Position numbers and translations under genes: made by a program. Below are positions 1 to 9,820 of a stretch of DNA of 57,500 nt, one piece after another (within the stretch, counting starts at the first letter, position 1; the number at the start of each line of letters is the position of its first letter). Origin of the DNA: Mesostigma viride (taxonomy: Eukaryota > Streptophyta > Mesostigmatophyceae > Mesostigmatales > Mesostigmataceae). The notes beneath the pieces were generated by a model. That model was given only the letters and a program-made list of their open reading frames with translations, did not search any database and was not told where the DNA came from. The stretch lies in contig RPFO01000154.1 of assembly GCA_009746045.1 (NCBI GenBank), positions 2,018,253 through 2,075,752 of the forward strand. The letters run 5' to 3'.

Positions 1-60
1 GGCGGGTGGGTGGGTGGGTGGGTGGATGGATGGATGGGATGGATGGATGGATGGATGGAT
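1..60. repeat. GGTG/GGAT microsatellite
   Basis: Tetranucleotide tract of GGTG units passing into GGAT units at the left edge of the window. The open frame across it is low complexity and is not called as a gene. Confidence 0.9.
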
Positions 61-327
61 GGATGTACAGGCAGCACTTGCCAAAGGGGAATGTGTCGTC
101 GTGTTCAGACACCCCTTATAGCATCCCCTCGTCTTAACTTGAGGCGTACACGCAAAGACATGGTGCACATGAAGACATTAGGCATAGATCTAGGCGATGA
201 TTGTTGTAGGCAAAAAAACATACACCAACCGTGCTTTAGCACAGAGGCAGCTCATAACTCGCGAGTTGTGAACTCGTAATGTATTACCATAGCGACAACT
301 ATGCTGTAGAGAAGATGCTGGCAATAT

Positions 328-453
328 GTAGGCCCTATCGTGAATAGTGTAGGCCCTATCGTGAATAGTGTAGGCCCTATCGTGAATAGTGTAGGCCCTA
401 TCGTGAATAGTGTAGGCCCTATCGTGAGTAGTGCAGGCCCTAGTGTGAGTACG
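328..453. repeat. 21-bp minisatellite, six copies
   Basis: Six head-to-tail copies of a 21-bp unit beginning GTAGGCCCTATCGTGAATA; the last one or two have diverged. Because 21 is a multiple of three the array is open on the minus strand as a seven-residue repeat, but nothing else suggests coding. Confidence 0.9.
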
Positions 454-649
454 GGGAAAGGGGCCGTCAACCAATAGCTTGTTGCGCCTGGTAGTGGGGG
501 GCATGGCCACCTCCCGAACCTGCCCACATCGCCCAGCGCGAAATGCCTAGGCAGCTGCCAAGGGGCTGATTTTTATCGCAACGTCTCCAACACCTTGCAG
601 TGGCCCCTGAAAACAACCCGCGCCCCATTTCAATAGTAACGTATTTAAA

Positions 650-748
650 TACTAACAATTTCGATACTAACGTATTTCAATACGAACATGTGAATGTCAA
701 TACTAACAATTTCAATACTAACGTATTTCAATACTAACATGTGAATGC
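650..748. repeat. Short tandem duplication, AT-rich
   Basis: Two to three imperfect copies of a phrase built from CAATACTAACGTATTTCAATAC and ACATGTGAATG. It lies in the presumed first intron of the minus-strand PIG-V-like gene. No gene is seen in 454-839. Confidence 0.75.
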
Positions 749-839
749 CACAAAAAACGACCACAGAACTTTGGAGGGGGCAACCAAGGGGAAGGCCCTC
801 CCAAGGTAACAGGACCCATGATTTCCATAGGAGCAAACG

Positions 840-1040
840 GTATGAATACCTCTATCAACTATCCGGTTCCTAAATGGGTAAGGTCCCCCTTAAACAGGGC
901 CGCCATAGACATCCGTCCTAATCTTCCCAAATCAATAATTGTAAGCCCCCCCTCCTCCGGCACCGAGGCTCCAAGAATATCTTTCTCTGCCCGCCCAATC
1001 CAATACGATGGTAAAATTCCCCCCCCACCCACCCAAGAGC
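840..1040 (-). pseudogene. Possible LINE ORF2 fragment
   Basis: One minus-strand frame reads for about 55 codons with the pattern 'W-I-G-R ... P-E-E-G-G-L-T-I-I-D-L', then meets a stop. The 'EEGGLxIxDL' pattern is common in non-LTR retrotransposon polyproteins after the RT domain. This is a weak resemblance in a short stretch; it would be an insertion inside the intron that follows the PIG-V-like exon. Confidence 0.3.
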
Positions 1041-1071
1041 CGTAAAAGCTATATGTACCAGCTATAGGTAC

Positions 1072-1375
1072 CTGTCTCAGCGAGCGAGCGCATCAGCAGC
1101 GGCATCAGCGGCATAAACGCGTGCGCCTGCTCGTACTCGTAGCCGCACGACGCGATGCGCACAAAGTACTCACTGTCCCAGACGACCAGACCCTCCAGGG
1201 TGGTGCGGGACCTCGAGGGCGTGCGGGACACGCTGTCCTCGAGATGATGTGCACACGGGTGGAACAGCGATGCCGACGTGTCATAGTCGGGGATGGCGAT
1301 GTCCGCGAGTACTGCCAGAGCTATGACAGCCGCTCTGGCGGCAACAGCGGCTCGCAGCACCCTCAAGCACGTCAT
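1072..1375 (-). CDS. PIGV: GPI mannosyltransferase 2 (PIG-V-like), first exon only
   Basis: PIG-V family proteins add the second mannose to the glycosylphosphatidylinositol precursor in the endoplasmic reticulum. The exon starts at the ATG at 1375 and has a hydrophobic N-terminal segment (residues about 3-30, alanine/valine/leucine rich). It then carries the family-like block W-D-S-E-Y-F...G-Y-E-Y-E-Q...A-F-M-P-L-M-P-L at about residues 66-92; the acidic residue after W and the 'FxPLxP' block are typical of the family. The reading ends in phase 1 at a donor GTACCT (complement of 1066-1071). The other exons would lie at lower coordinates or off the window; I found none in 1-1071. The assignment rests on one block and could be wrong. 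Confidence 0.6.
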
Positions 1376-2216
1376 CTGGTATCTCTAGCACTGGGTCTTA
1401 GACGCCGAGGTGAATACGGGCATAGGCTGTGGACAGGTGTAGAGTTGATCCACTGGATCAGGGGCCAACGATTTGCAAGCCTCTGCTGACTGCTGCTAGA
1501 GCTGGTGAGAGAGTTTTGGTGACTATGTTGGGGATAAATTCCATGTTTCCACGATTTAGCCATTACTCAGCTATCGACAACACACCACGAGCACCCTTGG
1601 GGGTCCGAGAATATAGATTAGTAAGAAAGGTTGCCCACTCTGAAATCGTCAACACGCAAGCGAAAAATAGCAATTGAAGTCAAAAGATACAAGGACATGT
1701 GGTTCGACTATTATGAAACTACGACGTGTAGGGCGCGAGCAAGGCCTACACGTCAGGCGCGAGCAAGGCTGAAATGTCATTTGCAGGTCATTTGTGCCAT
1801 TAGGGTTCTGGGTTGGACGTCTCATCACGATACATTGTAGTGTCCTGCAAGGCTGCAACCAGCTCTCCATCTCCCCTCTCCCCCCTCCAGTCTCCACCTC
1901 GAGTTCGAGTCGGTCACAGATAAGCGAGACAAATAGTTATGCTTGCGATCGTGCAGTTTCCGTGGCCCCACAACAAGATGACATAATGACATTTTTTTTT
2001 TTCCGGTGAAATGGGTGTTAGTTTATTTCCATATAACAGTTAAGGTGACCCAGGTATGCCAAAAATAGCCTGAAATGCCTAGTTTTGCCTAAATTGGGGT
2101 GCCCGCATTAATAAGGCGCGCCCTGCGACCAGGGTAGCCATTGTAGTACTGTAGATATATCGTCATCCGGCATACGTGTAAAGACCTGGTTCATGCCCAT
2201 TGTTAATCCACTCACG
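1376..2216. other. Intergenic, nothing recognised
   Basis: No frame here shows a recognisable protein. There is a short local duplication of GGCGCGAGCAAGG at about 1732-1772 and a T10 run near 1988. The region would hold the 5' flank of the minus-strand PIG-V-like exon; no promoter element can be defended. Confidence 0.4.
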
Positions 2217-3956
2217 GTCCTAAATTTAGGACTTTGTCCTAAATTGTCCTAGAGGTCACTATAACCGAGGTACCGGGTAGGGGGGGTCACTATATGGTCC
2301 GTACCCCATGTCCACCGTACCCGGTATGATGTACCCGACCCGTGGTACCGGCACATGGTACCCGGATTCCGTACCCGGGTACCGGGTATAATGGCGGGAA
2401 AGTAGGTACCTCGACCAAAAATATAACCGATTTTGGAGCGGGAATGAAGTGGGTGCGGGAATGAAGTGAGGTGGATATGGCGACCTGACAATCGTGGCCG
2501 GCGTTTTCACGTGCGTTTATCATTTCGGGCGCCCAGTAGCAAAAACGAAAGGTTGTTAGTTATGCTTAAAGGCTGTGAATATTTTCTGCGCAAGTTTTTA
2601 TGTGTAGCGCTGTATCACAGCGGCACAACACAAATGGGTCGCAGATCGCCTGCTCGCGGAGGGTCGATTTTGGCACAAACATGTTAGTGTATTAGCAATG
2701 GTTGTGCGAATCAAGCCAGGAAATTTTTGTGGACGATTTTTATTTAGTCTGGAGTTTAGAAACGGAGTATTTGACATGGGAGCGCCTGGGCCGTGATATT
2801 CTTGCCCGATTTCCATTGTCGACCATGTTTTAGGGACGTTCAGGCTGGGCAGCGAGCGCACCTTATAGGTCTTCACTTTCGGTATTTCTTGGACCTAGAA
2901 CGCAGCACAAGCGTGGTTTATATCATTGTCGAACCGGTTGGCCAGCTTTGGTGCGCTCAGCTCTCGGAAAGCTGACCTCGCTGCGGATTTCAGCGACTTT
3001 TTTGCAACCATCTGGAATGAGGCGACGTAAGTAGCAGGTAAGTGCCGGGTTGTCCTAGATCATGAGTGTAACTGGCAACGCTGTCGTGGTGTTTTGAGTC
3101 AGCCAGCTATGCCTAAAAAGAGGGGACGCTCTCTGTGCACATAACTGTCACACATAGTTGGTTTACGTCATACAATTTTTTACGTCTCTATCTTCGTCGT
3201 CCGCTGCAGCTAAAACACACATGCGTAAGAGCAGTTTTACTCATGTGTTAGTTATAAACCATTGTCCTATGGCCTGCAGTCGTTCAGGGTGTTCTCAGAC
3301 AGTATATACAGTATGGTTTACGTGTTACATGCACCTGAATTCGCTCACAAAGCGTTGCATGTTAGCACAACGTTGTTTTGTAACTTGATTTGGCTGCATT
3401 CATGTGTTAGTTGCAATGCAAATGCAATGTTTTTTCATCGCTGGGTGGTGGCCAGCATGTCCGTGATGTCAAAGAAGGTTTGGCATATGCTTAGAGAAAG
3501 TTTACCGCAAGGGGTGGGCCATGTTCAAGCCGGGCAACCTCAGCAACCATGCAACCCTATATTGCATTACCTGCACCATCTGTGACACCGTTAATCACGC
3601 GTATATATAGAGGCAGCCACAGCAGGGTATGGCCTTGTTATACGCTGCCCCGCCATCCCAAGGCCTCGTAGGGTCCCCTAGCGCTTGTAAGATGCTCAAG
3701 GGACCGTGTGGATAGCATGGTCATGCGTTGACAATAATTGGTCCTAATGGTCCTAAAACCCACATTTTGGCAAAAATTCGCGCTTTGAGGTCTGGCAGGT
3801 GGCAGGGCCCATTCATGCACTAAATGTAATTATTTGACCCCAGGTTTTTGATAGAAACTAAAAAAGTGTGTTATCTGTCATGGGCACGAATGCCAGGGTC
3901 AAATTTTAATGTTTGCATGTATATATTTTAATTCAAAGTGGTCCTAAATTTAGGAC
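2217..3956. mobile_element. Segment bounded by identical 16-bp palindromes
   Basis: The palindrome GTCCTAAATTTAGGAC occurs at 2217-2232 and again at 3941-3956, each followed by a run of Ts, with broken copies near 2240 and 3740. No transposase is visible between them. The left part (2270-2410) is crowded with GTACC/GGTACC words. The two ends resemble in design the palindromes bounding 5317-7748, so an insertion is possible, but no target duplication was identified. Confidence 0.35.
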
Positions 3957-4020
3957 TTTTTCTGGGAAGATTAACACCATGAGTGCATGGAAGACTTCCA
4001 GGGGGCTGGGGGTGTCATTG

Positions 4021-5316
4021 TTAGGGCCCGCCGGGTCCCATACTTTGTGTTGTTCCGTCGCCAGGAGCCAGTAACGACGCATAGCCAGGTTCCAAGAGGA
4101 GATAAACCGGCGGACCACGGCTCCTCTCGTCGGTGTACGCGGCACGTAACGTGAATACGGTCTCGTTGCGAACTTGCCATATGGTGTGAAGCATCGTCGT
4201 GCGTAGCCATATCCATGCCATCTGGTTGGCTGTGAGGCTCGCGTCCCGTAATCCCGTCATGATGCCGAAAATAACCGTAGATAGTGTGACGGTGGTGGGG
4301 GGAGCTGTAATAGCCATCCACTTGGCCCATATACCCAGCAGCCATTGCCAAACCCCTGCGAGTTGGCAGTCCAGAAATCTGTGCTCAATTGTTTCATCTG
4401 GAAAGTTGCATAAGCACGCCGCCGCGTGGGAGTACCGGTGGTGCAATTGGGAATTGACCCCGATGGCCCGATGCATAAGCAGGTGCTGGACGTCGGTGGC
4501 CCGTTTGTCAACCAATGGGTGATCAACTGCCAAGGTAATGTTCTTGATCCAGGTGTAGCCCGGCCACTCGGGGTGCCAGCGCAGGCGACCCGGGTGCATC
4601 CTATGATTTTTATGTAGAAGTAGCCGGTATCCCCAGTCTCAGTCTGCCGTGTACTCGAAAGGCACTTTGTCATGGGGGTGCCGCCAGATGTGAGGACCCA
4701 CCCAAATTCTAGCGGGTCTAGAGCAAGCGTGTCCATTCGCCCCCTGCCGGCCAACATGTAGCCATGTGGTGTCGCGTATCACTGTGGTGGGGTCCAAGGG
4801 TAACATGCACGCCTGTGACAGTGACCACGGGACCACTCGAATGCGGTGACATTGAAATGCTGGAATGTAGGCGTACGATGTAATCAATTTGCCGAGAAGT
4901 CCTTGACCGTCGGGTGTCTCCTGGAGCAATTGTATGGTAACGCCCGTCGACGCGACCGCAACGATGCAGCCCTTATGTATGGACGTGTCGCGATCCGGGT
5001 AATAGCTCACCCATTCCCCGACTTGTAGGGGTTTGTGTGGGGTTGTCATGAGGGTATGCCATCCTGCGGGAATTGCTTGTAGAAGGTTGTCCCAAGCTGG
5101 TCGGCTGGGCATGTTTGCGATCCACGCACTGATTTCCGTGTATGTTAGGAGGCGATATCGGTCACCGTCAGCCGCGTATAAATCGATGATTCGCGTAACC
5201 GGCGGGTTGGCCGTCAAAAAGCCCTCATATGGGTTGCGGCCGCTTAAAACACCAAACACATTACTATGCTCACTATCGCGCAGCAAGTCATTGAAATATA
5301 ATGTCTCAGTGTCCAG
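4021..5316 (-). pseudogene. LINE ORF2 C-terminal region (3' part)
   Basis: Minus-strand reading from 5316 to 4639 and, after a frame break near 4640-4600, from about 4600 to 4021. The second block holds a C-L-C...E-H-R-F-L-D-C pattern (around 4390-4350), like the zinc-binding knuckle near the C-terminus of many LINE polyproteins. The segment continues the protein broken off at 7749, so one element was split by the 5317-7748 insertion. The break at about 4620 and lost RT motifs make it a relic. Confidence 0.6.
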
Positions 5317-7748
5317 AGGCCTCAATTGAGGCCTCAGGCCTCAATTGAGCTTTTGGCTCAATTGAGGCCTTTTTCACCAAGATCACATGGGGTACGGTAT
5401 TTTGGCGGGAAGGATCGGTCCTAGTCATATGGGCCGTCCGGCCCCAGTGGCGCGAATCTGGTATATGTGCTGAGCGTCCTGACCCGTTGGGGTCGACAGG
5501 GGTCGACGGTTACTGGAAAATACGTGAGGTGGAAACAGGGGGGGTGTCCGAAACAAAAATATCAGACACATACGCTGAAATTTTCCAAAAGTTGGCCCTT
5601 GGACCCTACCTACCTAGCACGTAGGCGCTATACCTAGCAAAACCCTGAGGTCCCAAGGGTTATAGGGGTCGACCTAGGGAGCAAAATGATCAGCTCCGCG
5701 AGCTCTACCGTTTGAGCATATTGGTGTATGGGAAAATTCCGGTTTTCTAAAATGGGTCGTTGGCCGGCGCGACGCGATACTGGCACGACACGGCGCTGGA
5801 TAGCCGAAGCCTTGTAGTGGTGGCAGACGGCAGCATACTTCCGTGCCTAGGGGCAGCACCATCTTGCGGGCAAACCCCCCCCCTCTATGGTACCTGCCAA
5901 AATTTTGACTGCAGATTTGGGTTCAGCTCGCCAAGTGCTATCAGTTTGTCCGTCAAACCGTTTCAAAATTCCGACCATACAGGGGGCTAGCAGAAATCCA
6001 AGTGTTTTGTTGTAAAAAACCCATATCGGCCCGGCACCCTACCTACCTACCCTTTAAGTTAACGGTTTTTGAGGCTCTGTAACTTCTAACCTAGAGACCC
6101 CCTGGGTTTGCGACCAGTGGCAAACATGCTTGTTTTCGCGAGATCTACTCGAATCCAGCGTCGTGTAAATTTTCTTGTTTTTGGACACCCCCCCTGGTGG
6201 AAAAGTACCTATTTTGGCCACTTTCGTGCAACAAGACGACGAATTTTCACGAACGCACGACCATGGCGGCCTCAAGTAAAATAGACCGTATGGCCACGTC
6301 CGTGCATCATTTCGAGCAGTATGGAGCGCGTTGGGCAGATAAATTAACCATGAAGCTAGCCCGACCGCTACATGTGTCAAAAGTCGGTTTATAAATTCGT
6401 GGGGTCGTTATTTGTGTGCTGAATGCCAGGTTAGTGAAATTCAGATGGGCCGTAGATGGCGTTGATAGTGCGCCTGCCAGCAGGCCGGTGCTACGATATG
6501 CTGGGAAGGAGACTAGCGGAACGGCGGGGGGGGATGCTGGGGCAGCCGTGACTAAAGGGGCGCTGGTTATATTCGAGCCTTCTGGCGTGTATCCGTAGGT
6601 AGAGAAGGGGTGTTTTTAGGTAGGAAAAACTGGGTTGCGCACAGCGAGAACGCGCGCGCGCCCGGCTATGGCAGCGCTCGTACGCAAGCAGCGCTGGCCC
6701 GGGCGCTGGCAGCCGTTTTCATGCGTCAGTGGACGATGCATGGAGCTACTGTCCGGCAGGAGGAGCGGCCTGCGCTGGTCCCGGAGAGCTTAAAAAAGTC
6801 GAGTTTGACCAGCGTTCCTGTCGCAGCCACCTCCACTGCCCGCGTTAGTGCGCGCTTCATGATGCCATGTGTCGATGCGTGTGAAAGTTGAGTGCATCCA
6901 GGTGGGAGAAGGTTTATATCATCGTGTGGTTTGTAACGCTGCCAGTTTTTTGTTGTTTACCGGCACCTGGCCGGTGTGACTTCAAGGCAGGTTATCACGT
7001 AGTGCTGCGCTCTGCGGATGGGGCCCGTTGTGTAAGCGTGCGTGCTTTCTGTAAGAAGCATGATAGTTCCTGCTGTGCTGCTCATGTCACAGGCAAGCCT
7101 TGCAAGTGCCAAGAAATGGGTTAGAGGTCCGAGAACTGGGTATGAGTGTCCATTCATGCTCTTATATCTTGCCATGCTGTTCATGTGCTATCTTAACAGC
7201 TACACCTTGTTAGAAAATATCATAAGTGCATAGGTATAGGGGCTTGGTGAGCGAATTTAAGCGCTTTGCAGTTCACAACTGACATGATAATGCATGATCC
7301 TTGTGCGTGGTTGCAATAGAGGCTGTGGATTCTTCGTAGTTACGTGCAATACCCATGGCAGGCTATTACTGCCTGCAATGCTTCGCGACTGCCCCGGCCT
7401 TGCAAGTGGGTGTGTGTGGTCCCTTGGGGAGCATGCCATGCCTTGCCATGCTTACCGGGTCACGGGAAAGCCTTGCAAGACCCGTAAGACACGTTAGATG
7501 CATAGGAAACTGAGCACTATTGCCTTTTTTATGCATGTATCTATGGTCATGTTGTGTTAATGGTGCCGCCGCAGCAACACCCTGTTTTATTAAATCATAA
7601 TTAAATAGGTATTGGGGCTGTATGACTGATGTTAAGTGCTGGGAACCCCAAAACAATCATAATAATGGATGTCCTATGCTCATATTTGGAATAAAGTTTG
7701 TTTGGCTATATGCAACACCCAATATAAAAAAGGCCTCAATTGAGGCCT
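5317..7748. mobile_element. 2.4-kb insertion with palindromic ends inside a LINE
   Basis: Both ends carry the 18-bp palindrome AGGCCTCAATTGAGGCCT (5317-5334 and 7731-7748). The left end has further partial copies up to about 5369 and a T5 run; the right copy has the matching A-run on its inner side. The segment separates two halves of one LINE reading, so it inserted into the LINE. Inside I see only short frames, and short recurring phrases such as CCTACCTACC (near 5605 and 6040) and GCCTTGCAAG (near 7093, 7397 and 7470). No transposase is recognisable and the superfamily is unknown. Confidence 0.5.
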
Positions 7749-8558
7749 TTTCCTGGACATTGGGACAATAATGGTTGGCGTGCCACCTCTTCCCGCGTGG
7801 TAGGGTGAGCAATTCTGTCCGGTTTTAGGTTCTTATAACCTTTCCACATACGTGCCCAGTACCATGATAAGCCTTTATACGAAGTGAGCGCACATGTAAG
7901 TATTGCTGCCCCCAAGTGCCATGATGTACCATTGTTGTGGGTATAGGTTGTGGCGAAAGCTTCTTGTGCCAACATACAACCAGGGTGTGCGTTTACGCCT
8001 ATGAAAGCGGTTAGGATCTGTTTGGTGTACACTGACCATAAGCGCCACTCCATATTATGTAAGCCCAAGCCTCCTTGAACCCATGGCATATAGGACATGT
8101 CCCGATCGATCCATCCCGGCACCGTGTGTGTTATGATACCCTGCTGTTTCCAAACAAAATTGCTGCCGATTCGTTGGATGATCTTGGTGGTGTACTCGTT
8201 AGGTGGGTGACCTTGGCAGTAGTAGAGCACTTTGGAGAATGAACATTTGATTGGTGATGAGGACCCTGCCCCGTAGGCTGAGACGGGGAACCGCTGCCCA
8301 TCTTGATGCCGCTTGGAGCATGCCTGTGAGTTTGCCACTGTGTGTTGTGTTGTCATACAAAAAGGTGGGGTGTTCAGCAAGACGTCCATCCATAGTGCAA
8401 CCGATAGGGTGAGTTGTGTAATACTAGGTGGTGACCGTCTGGCTGGACCCATGTCACAGGCAGATTAGGGAGTGATAAGCGGGGGGAGGATCCTCTCCCG
8501 ATGTGCAGCCCCGTGGACTTTTGCACGTTACACCGCTGTTGAGAGGCCATAGAGTATG
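7749..8558 (-). pseudogene. LINE ORF2 region after the RT core (5' part)
   Basis: Minus-strand reading with 'S-K-V-L-Y-Y' and 'P-W-V-Q-G-G-L-G-L-H-N-M-E' around 8230-8050, matching the usual pattern downstream of the RT palm in plant and algal LINEs. A second frame (8558 to about 8400) has a 'N-V-Q-K-S' and 'V-T-W' block like the end of the RT domain, so a frameshift lies near 8400-8450. The catalytic YxDD block is not present. The reading stops at the 5317-7748 insertion and resumes beyond it. Confidence 0.6.
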
Positions 8559-9013
8559 TCATAATGAGGCCATAGAGTATGACATAATGACATTTCACAT
8601 TACTGTCTTGTTACTGTCGACAATCCTCTGCTAGTCGATAACTCCGCAAGTTTTAGAAAGCTCGAAAAGCTCCTTGAAAGATTCTGATTTCTGAACGTGT
8701 GTACCGCACGCCTAAGTACCGCACGCCTAAGTTGTTGAATTCCCGCGCGCACTCCGTCACTCTGTCTGGCAATGACCGGCGTGGGATTCCACTGGACTGA
8801 ACTGAACTGCGCACACCAACTCCTATCATACGTCAGTACGTCAGTACGAGAAATTTTCGTAAACTTTATGGAAATATAAACAAACCCATTTGTAAACATG
8901 GAAAAAATCTTGTGTGGCGCTTCGCGAACCGGCAGAATCTGCCGAAAGCCCAAAATTATCCGAGTTCCATGCACTTCCTTGCAAGTAGGTACATACACAT
9001 GTCACCTCATGTA
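8559..9013. other. Decayed repeat sequence, no gene
   Basis: Contains a duplicated GAGGCCATAGAGTATG phrase (8541-8590), a duplicated GTACCGCACGCCTAAG (8701-8731), and at about 8771-8812 a minus-strand copy of a repeat end. That copy has a CAGTT/CAGTC pentamer tail next to GGAATCCCACGCCGGTCAT, and its partner lies at 27354-27408 on the plus strand. This marks a dispersed retroelement end. Confidence 0.5.
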
Positions 9014-9116
9014 CAGTCATTCCCGCGTTAAGTTGCGTTTCTTAAGGTTGCGTTCCCGCGTTAAGTTGCGGAGCCAAGTTTTAGGGGGCGATCGCAACTT
9101 AACGCGGGAATGACTG
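9014..9116. mobile_element. TA-flanked MITE with 24-bp perfect inverted ends
   Basis: The first 24 bases (9014-9037, starting CAGTCATTCCCGCG) are the exact reverse complement of the last 24 (9093-9116). TA dinucleotides sit on both sides (9012-9013, 9117-9118). Small size, perfect terminal inverted repeats and a TA duplication fit a Tc1/mariner-type miniature element. An extra internal copy of the inverted-repeat sequence starts near 9051. It has no coding capacity. Confidence 0.85.
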
Positions 9117-9139
9117 TAACCGCATTGTTTCTAGGGCCC

Positions 9140-9198
9140 ACGTTTTCATCAATAAAACGGGAATCAACTCAACTCAACTCAACTCAACGTTTTCATCA
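9140..9198 (+). mobile_element. Tiny 3'-end retrotransposition footprint
   Basis: A 35-bp insert (9152-9186) ending in an AACTC pentamer array lies between two copies of ACGTTTTCATCA (9140-9151, 9187-9198). A short insert with a simple tail between a 12-bp direct duplication is what a severely 5'-truncated LINE or SINE copy leaves. Pentamer tails of similar type occur at 8795, 27354, 49950 and 56136. Confidence 0.6.
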
Positions 9199-9684
9199 TA
9201 GCAAGGCAGCGCAAAATTAATGCTGATCAGGCGACATAGGCCGGGATTCGTGGCGCCACTGCCGCTACACACAAACCCCATTAATTCTTTCTCCCGCGTC
9301 AAAGGTGCCCTCCTCCGGAGACCGGAGGCCGTCAGAGGCTCTGAGCCCAAGGGCCGCGTTTGGGCGCGTCACCAGACTTTGACACATTTGCGCGGATGAC
9401 GTGAAAAATTGGCATGCTGAGTCAGTAATTGGTGACTGCCACACCATGTGCGTAGGCGAGCGGGATAATTATTTGATCAGATTCCGTGCTGCAACAGAAT
9501 TGGCGACATCCCCAGTTAGAAAAATCTGCCGCAAGCTTATCCCGGCGGGTTTCGCAGCGAGGAGCGAAGGAAATCGTTGCAGAGAGCGGTGTGGCTTGTT
9601 TTGTGTCGGGCAGTTTCGTGGCAGATTGTTTGTTTGATTGTTTTACCAGCGCACGCTTGAGCTAGGAAGAACCAGAAAGTGAGA
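9199..9684 (+). other. 5' flank of the acyl-CoA oxidase gene
   Basis: No gene is seen. This stretch should contain the promoter and 5' UTR of the oxidase gene. I cannot identify a TATA box or a defensible regulatory site. An in-frame stop (TGA, 9658-9660) lies 24 bases before the start codon used. Confidence 0.4.
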
Positions 9685-9820
9685 ATGGAGAATTCAAAGG
9701 ACCTTGCGATGTGGAGGACTTCCGTGATTGGGAAGCACTTGGCAGCTCACGACAGTCTGCCATTACAAAATATTGAGCGATCCCCGTGCATGGCGTACAC
9801 CCCGCCAGAGAAGAATGAAT
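9685..9820 (+). CDS. ACX3: Acyl-CoA oxidase exon 1 (PTS2-like signal)
   Basis: Starts at the first ATG after the in-frame stop at 9658. Residues 11-19 read R-T-S-V-I-G-K-H-L, fitting the spacing of a type 2 peroxisomal targeting signal (R, x, five residues, H-L); Thr at position 2 is a minor variant. The end (Y-T-P-P-E-K-N-E) parallels plant ACX3. Donor GTGAGA, phase 1. Confidence 0.8.
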
